DNA from: Prostheceraeus crozeri
Taxonomy: Eukaryota > Platyhelminthes > Polycladida > Euryleptidae
NCBI GenBank assembly: GCA_907163375.1
Contig: CAJQUW010010377.1
Coordinates: forward strand, 1-64,000
DNA length: 64,000 nt
Reading direction: 5' to 3'
Position numbers and translations under genes: made by a program. Under the pieces are notes generated by a model. That model ran no database searches. It worked only from the letters and a program-made list of their open reading frames with translations, and had not been told where the DNA came from. The stretch's first letter is position 1. Each line of letters opens with the position of its first letter. Below are positions 11,570-20,882 of the stretch, in pieces.

Positions 11570-14053
11570 GTTGCCAGAGATGTTCTGTCTCGTTCTGCCA
11601 GAGATGATTCCCTCTGCCAGACTCTCATTCCTATCTGTCTCACAAACGTCTTGTGGAGTGGCCAACTGGCTGGAAAATTATATCTCGTTCACAGTCAGTT
11701 CCTCATACTTTGTCTTCTTCCTTTCTTCAGCCTTTGTTGCTGCGGCACTTGCAGCATCTGCCACGGACATGACATTGGAGCCGGCAAAGGTAGTCCAAGG
11801 CGACCAAGGAGAGATGGACTGCGTACTGCCGAGACCTGCATGCGTAGACGTATGATTATGACACCACAGTAGTGACGGAACTTGGAAGACATAGCACTCC
11901 AGGACGACGACAGAAATGGAGAAATACTCGGGTGTCAAGTCGAAACAGCGACCAAGAGACCAAAGCCACACAAGGCTACCGGTACAGATGGCATCACAGG
12001 AAAGATGCTACATGCAGGTGATACATAATTGGCAGAAGCGCTGCTCATTATATGCATGCTTTGTTATAAGCATGGTTTGCTTTGTTATCAGCATGGTTTG
12101 CTTTGAAGAGAAAGTTCCTCATGAATGGAACAAGTCGGTTATAGTGACGCTGCCAAAGAAAGGAGATATAAGCATCTGCAGCAACTGCTTCATCTTATCT
12201 CTGATAAACCACGTGTACAAGGTGTTCTTGCTGATCATCCTAGAGCGTCTGAAAGCTTGTGTCGAACCATTCCTGGTAAAAGAACAAACGGGTTTCCGTA
12301 GAGACCAGGGGTGTGGAAGCGGAAGCGATCGTTTTCATTGGAAGCGGAAGCGAATACCCGACGATCGCTTCCGCCTCCGAAAGTATCATGATACTAATGA
12401 CTGACGCAATGCGCGTGTCAGGGCGAGGAGAGGCACTTCTGACTTTTGACCTGAAGTCTTGGTAAGAGCTAAGTGATAGTTGTCATATTTAGTGCATATC
12501 CTATTACACCTAATTACAAATTGGCACCTGCGTTACTAAATGATAGTTACTTCTAATTTTCTCATTATGATGAAAACGAAGGTGTGTTATCTCAGAATAC
12601 TGGCATTCGAAATCAGAAAACCTCAGTATCATCTTATCAATTACAACTTTACACAATGCGGATTGATGTCTTTTGAGGCAATTTCATTGTAGCATTCTCA
12701 AACACTCTCTTGTTCAGGGTTCCCGCGGCTTTTCGAACAAAAAATTCAAGGGTTTTCAAGGGCAAAATCAATGATTTTCAAGGGTAACGTAAATTTGAGA
12801 TTTCTCATATATAAGTATTGAAATACATTCTCCATGATTCAAAAGATCATTTTTACATATCAAAATGAGTAGAAAATCAATTGAAATATATGTTAAATAC
12901 TTGAATATTCAGTTAAAGATCTATGAGGCGGCCAGAAGCCGCAGCGACAGATGTGTCATACTGGCTAGACGTCGTAGCCGACTTGACGGCAGTTAACAAA
13001 CGGGACAATTATAGGTGAATAACGCAAAATGTGTTATCGCGTTGGTTGCCAACTTCGAACACAAATTACCTGCGGAATTGTATAACATATAGAGGCATTA
13101 CATGTGTAATCCCTCCACGCAAATGAGAAAGCTATTTTGACTTAAGCAAGAGTTAGTACATGTGAATGATTGTGAAAAAAATCTCAGTGGTTACAGCTTT
13201 TTAATAAACTCTAAAAAAATCTCAGATCATAACAATACAGTTCAGGATTAACAACTGTCATGAAAAAAATTGATAAAAAAGTTCTGATTAAATTCGTAAC
13301 AACTTTGATGGATAACAAAATGCGTATGCGTAGATCAGATCACATGAAAGCTTAGTAATCGTGAATGAATCAGACAGATTTAAGTTTATTGAGTTCGACG
13401 TTGATAGAAGAGAGCTCTTCCTTTTTCTCGCTGGCCAAAATTAAGTGATTGTGTTACATGATATGTAGACCACATTAAAATTTTGACACGCAAAATATTG
13501 AAATTGATGACTTCATCAAAATTCAAGGGTTTTCAAGGGCCGCGGGAACCCTGTTGTTCGGTTAATATTTTTTACTACACATGTGTTGGGAAATATGACG
13601 TTTTTATTTCACAATTTCCCAAAGGTCAAAATTTGCAGTAAATTTAAAAGTATTTGACTTTTCGGCAAGTCAAAAAAACGCATACAAGTCAGCTAGGGTT
13701 TACGGCAGAAAGTTCGTGGAGACTGCGAAGTGTTACTGTCAGAACCTATAACTCGTAAAGAAGTGTAAAATGAAGAAGGGGCTCGAAATAGGGAGGTGTG
13801 TAGCCCATGTCTGGTCTCCAATAATTGAAAGCGGAAGTGGAAACGGTTGATCGGAAGCGAATAAAAATCAATCGCTTCCGCATCCCTGGTAGAGACAGTA
13901 GTACTGTGCAACAGATCCTTGCTGATGGTCTGCTTCATCAATTCCTCTAAGGCTTTCGGTAACATTCGACAAGACGCCATGTGGTCAGTACTGAAGTCAT
14001 ACGGAGTGGATGCTAAGACTATCCACATTTTGAAGAGCATTCTCATACGATGA
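11570..14053 (+). pseudogene. Decayed LINE reverse transcriptase, split by a hAT insertion
   Basis: Plus-strand translation near 11940-12300 contains RT-like blocks including VPHEWNKSVIVTLPKKGDIS, a region matching CSN-ISLI, and EQTGFRRDQG. The following RT blocks reappear after the inserted element at about 13897-14040, where one frame gives a QDAMWSVLKSYGVDAK-like stretch. Frameshifts and stops are frequent. This is a dead LINE of a different type from the one at 5690-8800. It lies immediately left of the E1 insertion point. Confidence 0.7.
12306..13888. mobile_element. Non-autonomous hAT element with perfect 8-bp target duplication
   Basis: The element begins CAGGGGTGTGGAAGCGGAAG and ends with the inverted CGCTTCCGCATCCCTG. 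It is flanked by identical 8-mers GTAGAGAC at 12298-12305 and 13889-13896. At 1583 bp it carries no transposase. It interrupts the LINE reverse transcriptase. A second possible element with ends CAGGGTTCCCGCGGC and its inverse lies inside at 12715-13553 without a clear target duplication. Confidence 0.85.
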
Positions 14054-14154
14054 TGAAAGTCATCCCAGTAGCCATTTATAATAGAATATAATGCTTACTA
14101 ATTTAAATTATTAGTTAAAGTAGTCCTAATGAGGACTGATGGCGTTCTCCAATC

Positions 14155-14160
14155 CGCAAG
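14155..14160. repeat. Left target-site duplication of E1 (CGCAAG)
   Basis: CGCAAG lies directly before AGTAGTAAG and recurs at 56733-56738 directly after the inverted terminus CTTACTACT. Six-base duplications and AG...CT termini are the known hallmarks of Polinton integration. Confidence 0.9.
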
Positions 14161-15960
14161 AGTAGTAAGAAAACGGCGAACACTCGACCGGCGCGCCCCC
14201 CTCTGGAACGGCAGAGTGTCGTGGTCGGCCGCCGTGGTGCTTCGAGTCTCACTCCCCCCCCTCTGGAAAGACAGAGGTTGTGGCCTGTCGTGGTGTGCCG
14301 GCCAGGTTGGTCCACGTTCACAAAAATGTTCGCTGACGCCCCCCCCCCCTCGAAAACGACAGAGTGTGAGACTCGGGTGAGTTGGTCAGACCGCCTGGTT
14401 GACGTGGGCGACCGTCTAGGTTGTCGTGGATGGTGAAATGGCTGCCAGATTCGGATTCAGCGTAAAATTCTGCATCTGTGGTGTGATTTCCAGCTCAGTC
14501 GGCGAGAAAAAAATTTCAACATTTTTCGAAAAAACGACAGAGTTAGAATTTGGGACGTTTGGGTGTGTAGCGCCCAAACGAACCATCGGATGGGAAAACG
14601 GAGGCCAGATTCGGATTCAGCGTGAAATTCTGCATCGGTATGGTGAATTTGAACGCAATCGGAGAGAAAAATTTTCGCTGACGTCCCCCCCCCTCGGGAG
14701 AGCTCGCTTCGATCTTGGCTTCCAGTGGACGGATTTTGTCGTGCCATAGCTCGTTTGAAAGCTATGAGTGAGACAAATTCACTGAAAGAATCGGCTTGTT
14801 CATATCTGTCTTCGTTTAGATGTGAGACGCCATTTAAGATTTTGGGACATTGGCGAAAAACGACAGAGTTAGAATTTGGGACGTTTTGGGCTGTAGCGCC
14901 AAAACGAAGCATCGGATTGGAAAACGGATTTCAGATTTGGAATCAGCGTCAAATTCTCTATCTGTATGGTGAGTTTCAAGTCAATCGGAGAGAAAAAATT
15001 TTCAACATTTTTCGAAAAAACGACAGAGTTAGAATTTTGGACGTTTTGGTCTCTAGCACCAAAACGAACCATCGGATGGGAAAACGGAGGCCAGATTCGG
15101 ATTCAGCGTGAAATTCTGCATCGGCATGGTGAATTTGAACGCAATCGGAGAGACAAAATTTTTCGCTGACGTCCCCCCCCCTCGGGAGAGCTAGCTTCGA
15201 TCTTGGCTTCCAGTGGACGGACTTAGTCGTGCCATAGCTCGTTTGAAAGCTAAGAGTGAGACAAATTCACTGAAAGAATCGGCTTGTTCATATCTGTCTT
15301 CGTTTAGATGTGAGACGCCATTTAAGATTTTGGGACATTGGCGAAAAACGACAGAGTTAGAATTTGGGACGTTTTGGACTGTAGCTTCAAAACGAAGCAT
15401 CGGATTGGAAAACGGATTTCAGATTTGGAATCAGCATGAAATTCTCTATCAACATGGTGAGTTTCAAGTCAATCGGAGAGAAAAAATTTCGTTGACCTCC
15501 CCCCCTCGGGAGAGCTAGCTTCGATCTTGGCTTCCAGTTGACGGATTTAGTCGTGCCATAGCTCGTTTGAAAGCTAAGAGTGAGAAAAATTCACTGAAAG
15601 AATCGGCTTGTTCATATCTGTCTTCGTTTAGATGTGAGACGCCATTTAAGATTTTGGGAGATTGGCGAAAAACGAGAGTTAGAATTTTGGACGTTTTGGA
15701 CTGTAGCGCCAAAACGAAGCATCGGAGAGCAAAACGGATTTCAGATTTGGAATCAGCGTCAAATTCTCTATCTGTATGGTGAGTTTCAAGTCAATCGGAG
15801 AGAAAAAATTTTTCATCTCAAAATTTTTTCGAAAAAACGTTAGAATTTTTGCGATGGCTGCCTGCTGTAGAGCCAAAACGAAGCATCGGATGGGAAAACG
15901 GAGGCCAGATTTGGATTCAGCGTCAAATACTACAATGAAATGGTATATTTCCAGCTCAAT
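14161..15960 (+). repeat. E1 left terminal inverted repeat with internal tandem units
   Basis: This segment is the reverse complement of 55618-56732 but longer. It contains repeated units with the phrases ACGACAGAGTTAGAATTT, GTCGTGCCATAGCTCGTTTG and AATCGGAGAGAAAAAATTT, spaced about 320-490 bases apart, plus C homopolymer runs. The many short ORFs here only reflect the repeated sequence. Unequal unit number explains the length difference between the two ends. Confidence 0.85.
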
Positions 15961-15984
15961 CGGACCTCCAGAATCGATGATAGA

Positions 15985-16093
15985 AGCGTTTTAAGTTTTT
16001 GGATGATGGATATTACGTCATCAGCTGATCGCCACAAACTATATAAGCTGGGAACCGACAGAGACTTGTCATTCAGACAAGAGATTGCCAAAG
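15985..16093 (+). promoter_or_regulatory. E1 early-type promoter and 5' untranslated exon
   Basis: A TACGTCA CRE-like site is followed by CAGCTG, a CTATATAAGC TATA box near 16038-16047, and an exon ending GCCAAAG before the splice donor GTAGGT at 16094. The block is strongly conserved in E3 at about 61400-61504. It should drive the zinc-finger gene at 18239. The transcription start about 25-30 bases after the TATA box is inferred. Confidence 0.65.
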
Positions 16094-18236
16094 GTAGGTC
16101 GTCTCTCTGAGCTCCGATGATAGCTTCGGACATTCCAAATTCCGGGTTTCTGTAAGAAACCGACTTAGAAAATCTCATTGCTGATATCAGCTAAGGCGTC
16201 AGACTTAGAGGTTAGCTAGGAGATGGCCTTCGTCTCCAGGCCATAAAAGACTCCAAAACTTTAAAGGCTTGTAACTTTGCTTCTACAAGTCCTTGATTCA
16301 AAAAAGGTTCGGTCGCTATTGACCTGCCCTAAGTGACAGACTACTTATAAAATTTCATAAGTAGTGCTAAAAAGTTGAAAAATTTAAATTCACTAGTTTT
16401 GGAGGTTTTCTGGGGTTTTCGACCCTGCTGAAGTCAATGAAAGCAGTTTTAATGATGTCTGAGCCAGTCGTCTCATGGTATAAGCGGCTTTTCACTGAAA
16501 GCGAGCAAGACACGGAGAGTTTTGCTGTAATATTCCACTGACAGGGTGTTCCTTCGGGACGGCGGACGATGCCGTAGTGATAAGTGTGGCAAGGGAGTGT
16601 GTCATAGTTTAGACCGTAACCGCTGGGACAACTCATGTCTCATGTTGGGCATTTGACACAGTTCTCAACGTAGCACTTTGAACGCCAATCGGTTGAGTCT
16701 TAGCTATCTTGTCATGGGTGGCCTCTAAACATCTCCATTGCAAAACGTTGGTGAATCAAGCTCTCTACGGCTTGCTATCAAGCTGCTCAAAGTCTGTCCA
16801 CCTCTTACCAACTCTACAGGTCTTCATGTCTGAGCCAGTCTTCTGATGGTATAAGCGGCTTTTCACTGAAAGCGAGCAAGACACGGAGAGTTTTGCTGTA
16901 ATATTCCACTGACAGGGTGTTCCTTCGGGACGGCGGACGATGCCGTAGTGATAAGTGTGGCAAGGGAGTGTGTCATAGTTTAGACCGTAACCGCTGGGAC
17001 AACTCATGTCTCATGTTGGGCATTTGACACAGTTCTCAACGTAGCACTTTGAATGCCAATCGGTTGAGTCTTAGCTATCTTGTCATGGGTGGCCTCTAAA
17101 CATCTCCATTGCAAAACGCTGGTGAATCAAGCTCTCTACGGCTTGCTATCAAGCTGCTCAAAGTCTGTCCACCTCTTACCAACTCTACAGGTCTTCATGT
17201 CTGAGCCAGTCTTCTCATGGTATAAGCGGCTTTTCACTGAAAGCGAGCAAGACACGGAGAGTTTTGCTGTAATATTCCACTGACAGGGTGTTCCTTCGGG
17301 ACGGCGGACGATGCCGTAGTGATAAGTGTGGCAAGGGAGTGTGTCATAGTTTAGACCGTAACCGCTGGGACAACTCATGTCTCATGTTGGGCATTTGACA
17401 CAGTTCTCAACGTAGCACTTTGAATGCCAATCGGTTGAGTCTTAGCTATCTTGTCATGGGTGGCCTCTAAACATCTCCATTGCAAAACGTTGGTGAATCA
17501 AGCTCTCTACGGCTTGCTATCAAGCTGCTCAAAGTCTGTCCACCTCTTACCAACTCTACAGGTCTTCATGTCTGAGCCAGTCTTCTGATGGTATAAGCGG
17601 CTTTTCACTGAAAGCGAGCAAGACACGGAGAGTTTTGCTGTAATATTCCACTGACAGGGTGTTCCTTCGGGACGGCGGACGATGCCGTAGTGATAAGTGT
17701 GGCAAGGGAGTGTGTCATAGTTTAGACCGTAACCGCTGGGACAACTCATGTCTCATGTTGGGCATTTGACACAGTTCTCAACGTAGCACTTTGAACGCCA
17801 ATCGGTTGAGTCTTAGCTATCTTGTCATGGGTGGCCTCTAAACATCTCCATTGCAAAACGCTGGTGAATCAAGCTCTCTACGGCTTGCTATCAAGCTGAT
17901 CAAAGCAACAACTTGGGATGTTTCCTCAAGGTTTTCAAGTATGCTGAGTTCAAATCTGCTATCAGATTTCAAATTTAACTAAGTCTAAGGCAGCTTTGAA
18001 GGGTTAGATCCCAGCTACTGTTCACTACCTTTGACTCGGCGTTGCTGTTACCACTTCGGGGCAGTGACAATGATGTCTTAAGCTGTAAATAGCGGGTATC
18101 GGGGAAGATCTCTCACTTCCCTAGTGATCAATACAAGGCCTTCGGGCTGTCGACGGGATCCAGTGCCACTCACTACACTCAAATCTATCATTCCTCACTA
18201 AGTGTAAAAATCATTGTTTTCCGTTTTTCGCTTCAG
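16094..18236 (+). other. Predicted 5' UTR intron of the E1 zinc-finger gene
   Basis: The donor is AAAG|GTAGGT at 16094. The acceptor is a pyrimidine-rich tract ending TTCAG at 18236, three bases before the ATG. E3 has the same donor context and a comparable acceptor, giving a 1017-base intron. Most of the E1 intron is a 371-bp tandem array. Confidence 0.6.
16455..17900. repeat. 371-bp tandem repeat, about 3.9 copies
   Basis: Near-identical units start at 16455, 16826, 17197 and 17568, each beginning ATGTCTGAGCCAGTC. Each holds a TATAAGCGG stretch like the E1/E3 TATA region. Each also holds a minus-strand open stretch of about 80 codons rich in Cys (motifs YDTLPCHTYHYG and RRPEGTPCQWN). A diverged related copy lies at about 19590-19764. 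The array lies in the 5' intron. Whether it is regulatory or a remnant of antisense exons is unknown. Confidence 0.8.
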
Positions 18237-18238
18237 AA

Positions 18239-19414
18239 ATGCCGAAATACAATAATGTGAAGACCAGTTTCAAACTGTGTCAATGCCGGAAGGTATTCCG
18301 AGCTGACGCCTTCAAGAAACACGCTTGCACTAACAAGAAACAGATAGGGGTCGGTCGCTACTATTGCGGAGCCCACAAAATCAGTCGCTTAAGTGAGCGG
18401 TTGGAGGATTGGCACTCACAACACAGCGAGTGTCAAGCAGGCGAAGTAGGCGAAGAAGAACGGAGTTCACTCTTCGCCACTGAGCTCCGTTGTTTGGAGC
18501 TACAATCCGCCAACGAGCAAGAACGGAGTTCACTCTTCACCACTGAGGCCACTGAGCTACAATCCGCCATTGAAGCGATTGCCGCTGTATCCTCGCTTAG
18601 TAGCGAGAGCTCGCTGTCCAGCAGCAATAGTGAGGAGGAGGAGGAGGGAGAGCTACAGTCGCAACCTATCGAGGACGTCGACCTCGATCGCGAGACCCCT
18701 ACAGCCGTGACTGCGAGCGGAATTGCAACACAATGTCGCAATTTTGTCAAGCGCCCGCCGGTGATCGCTGAACGGGAACGGGATAGACTAAAGAAAGAGG
18801 TGGAGAAGTTGAAGGAGGAGGCCTTCTCATACAAGGCAAAGTATGAGGACCTAAAGAACGTGGCCGGAGAGATGAAGAAGGTGAAGGAGAGATTAAGCGA
18901 GCGGGATGGCGAGTTGGAGCAGGAGAGGCTCAAGACTCTCGAGGGGAAAGCCAGAGAAGAGGCCTTGCTAGCAGAGAGGGAAAGTAGGGAGAAGGAGATA
19001 CGAAGGTTGAAGGAGGAAGTGGAGAGACTCCGTGTGCAGATGGCTAAGGTGGTCGAGACGAACCACGAGCTGCACCGTTCGGCGCAGCTGGTGGATCGCG
19101 ATCGAAGGGTGCGTTCCAGCCGTCTGCACATCCCTATTAGAACGGGGAGAGTAGCAGAAACTCCTCTCTTGTACGAGCGTGGAAGAGGGGAGAAATGCTA
19201 CTCTCGGGTGAAGAAAGGGGTGGAGTGTCTACACTTCGATCATCGTGATCCGATCTCGAATTTCCTTTATGAGGAAGCGTCCGAGAAGATCTGTAAGTAA
19301 AAATGACTAAATTAAAATGTAAGATGATAACTCACTACTTCTTTCTTTACAGACATCCAAGAGAAGCGACCACCCGCCCCGTTGCCGGAGCCGCAGTCGA
19401 AACAGCAAGCCTGA
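18239..19414 (+). CDS. Zinc-finger/coiled-coil protein of E1
   Basis: Two exons are predicted: 18239-19292 and 19353-19414, joined across a GTAAGT...TTTACAG intron of 60 bases. The start is the first ATG after the 5' intron acceptor. The N-terminal 60 residues have paired Cys/His (CQCRKVF, FKKHAC, YYCGAHK, HSQHSEC), a likely zinc-binding module. A Ser/Glu-rich acidic stretch follows, then a long charged coiled coil at about residues 175-290. The C-terminal region has a short LHIPI block. The E3 homologue keeps the Cys motif, coiled coil, LHIP block and intron position. The family is not recognised. The features fit a DNA-binding or scaffold protein, which is inference. Confidence 0.75.
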
Positions 19415-20161
19415 GTCCCTACCACACACCCCGAGAACGAACCACCGGCTCTCTTAAGGGCCACCATGGGGCAAGACATGATAGAACCTCCACGCGGTTT
19501 GCCCTGGGCAGTCTTCGGACTGGCGAATACTATCATTAAGTTGAATCTGCTATCAGTCAACTTGAACGTTGCAAATGAAGTTCGGTGTAATACTTCCTTT
19601 CGACGGGCGTTCCTGTAAAGGGCGGCGGTGAAACCCGTAGCTATGTATACCGCAAGGGACATTCGGCAATGGTCAATCTTGTTAAACCTCTCTGCGTCAT
19701 GTTTGCAAGTGATTGCCTCTGTCTCAACGTAGCATGCATTCGCGCCAGGGCGACATTTAGCCAACTGTCGAAGGTTGCCTTATAAACTATCCATTGCATA
19801 CGTTATGAGAACCATGAGTTCTACCTACCTCTATCAATGAGATGAATTGATGAATGGAATGAAATGGGAGGACACTCACGCGCCACACGCAACATAACAC
19901 ACTTCTCTCTTCCGTAGTCTAACAAGCTCTTTACACATGGATCGCAGTCGATTGCTATCCCAGAATCATGTAAGCTATCTTAATTTTATTTAACACTATT
20001 TCATCTGCCATTATCATCCATCTGAAATGTTATAAGAATTGCAAGTTAAACTAAGTGTGCTACTATTTCCAAATGAAAAAGTATACATGCTTAAATCATC
20101 CACTGAAGCCCCATTCAAGTAAGTCAGTATGAAAGCAAAGATAATACGAAATAAAAATTTA
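19415..20161. other. Downstream region of zinc-finger gene, conserved with E3
   Basis: Short blocks such as GGCTCTCTTAAGGGCCA (about 19450) and CGCCACACGCAACA (about 19880) recur at about 63740 and 63855 in E3. Positions 19590-19764 resemble the 371-bp repeat unit, including TCTCAACGTAGCA. A minus-strand ORF spans 19312-19764 but crosses the zinc-finger intron and has no recognised domain. AATAAA is present near 20151. Confidence 0.5.
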
Positions 20162-20608
20162 TTATGGCATGTATTTCAAAAGGTCTTCATCGTCAATATC
20201 GTCCCAGAGTCTGACTTCACATAGATCACAAAAACAGTTCACTTGCTTCAATCGTTCTTCCACTGCGAGCCTCACTTTGTCGATGTACTCCCACTCCGCC
20301 ATAGTTCGTGGCTGGGAGTTAGGGGTGTACCATTCCCATAATTGGTGGAGGAATTTGGTGCTGGTGATCTCCATCACATCGTCAGTATCATACTGGAGAT
20401 ACTTCCACCTCACGCCTGTTAAGTCGGGATACTCCTCACATACACTCTCCTCTTCGTCATCCGCTGCTAATGACAACTTTCTGATATTGTCCAGTCGGTA
20501 CACCTTCTCTACCTTCCCCTTCGTTGGAGCGTTTGGTGCAACCAGCGCCCTTGGTGATGAGCATGGAGAAGAGAATTTTGTGTTCGGTGTTTTTGGAGGG
20601 CTTGTCAT
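20162..20608 (-). CDS. Hypothetical acidic protein of E1
   Basis: The product is 148 residues and starts at an ATG. The N-terminus is Pro/Ser-rich and probably disordered (TSPPKTPNTKFSSPCSSP). The C-terminal half is acidic and aromatic, with a CFCDLC cysteine cluster and LWDDIDDEDLL. The stop codon overlaps an AATAAA signal (TAATAAA), as is common in compact viral genes. It lies head to head with the PolB transcription unit, whose TATA box is about 100 bases upstream. The family was not recognised. Its position suggests an early or regulatory protein, which is only inference. Confidence 0.6.
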   Translation of the reverse strand: MTSPPKTPNTKFSSPCSSPRALVAPNAPTKGKVEKVYRLDNIRKLSLAADDEEESVCEEYPDLTGVRWKYLQYDTDDVMEITSTKFLHQLWEWYTPNSQPRTMAEWEYIDKVRLAVEERLKQVNCFCDLCEVRLWDDIDDEDLLKYMP

Positions 20609-20704
20609 GTTGACTGTGTATAATAACTTTGAAATGTTTTCTAATTCTTAAGTATAAACAAGCAACCAATCAAAATCAACAGCCAATGAATGATGAATAT
20701 CAAA

Positions 20705-20718
20705 GTATATATATAAAG
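20705..20718 (+). promoter_or_regulatory. TATA box of the E1 PolB gene
   Basis: A GTATATATATAAAG stretch lies about 165 bases upstream of the PolB start codon. Downstream there is a possible extra donor-like site (CGTGTAAGTA near 20754) in the leader. The position between the divergent 20162-20608 gene and PolB supports promoter function. Confidence 0.55.
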
Positions 20719-20882
20719 TGACATCCGTGTCATTTCACTCTGTCTTTGAGACGTGTAAGTAAAGTGTTCTCTAGCGAATTCTATATTTGAGGCGTACAAG
20801 TGAACTGCTCTCTCGTGAATTCCAAATTTTAGTGAAGTCTCTATCTTGCTGAAATATCAACCTTTAACTTGATTTCGTTGAA

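Noticed and set aside
11916..12404. A 162-codon plus-strand ORF as a host gene
   Set aside because: Its content is decayed LINE reverse transcriptase running into the hAT terminus. It is not an independent gene.
12715..13553. Second nested hAT element with ends CAGGGTTCCCGCGGC
   Set aside because: The inverted ends are clear, but the flanking 8-mers CTCTTGTT and TTGTTCGG do not match. It is mentioned within the larger element instead of being listed as its own feature.
14129..15994. Many overlapping ORFs of 65-130 codons on both strands within the E1 left terminal repeat, and similar ones at 55597-56467
   Set aside because: They are repeated translations of tandem units in the terminal repeats, differ in frame between units and lack domains. 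They are better explained as repeat sequence than as genes.
16394..17749. Four separate 80-codon antisense genes in the 371-bp array
   Set aside because: Identity of units makes identical ORFs inevitable. No start context, promoter or domain supports translation. Listed only as a possibility for the array.
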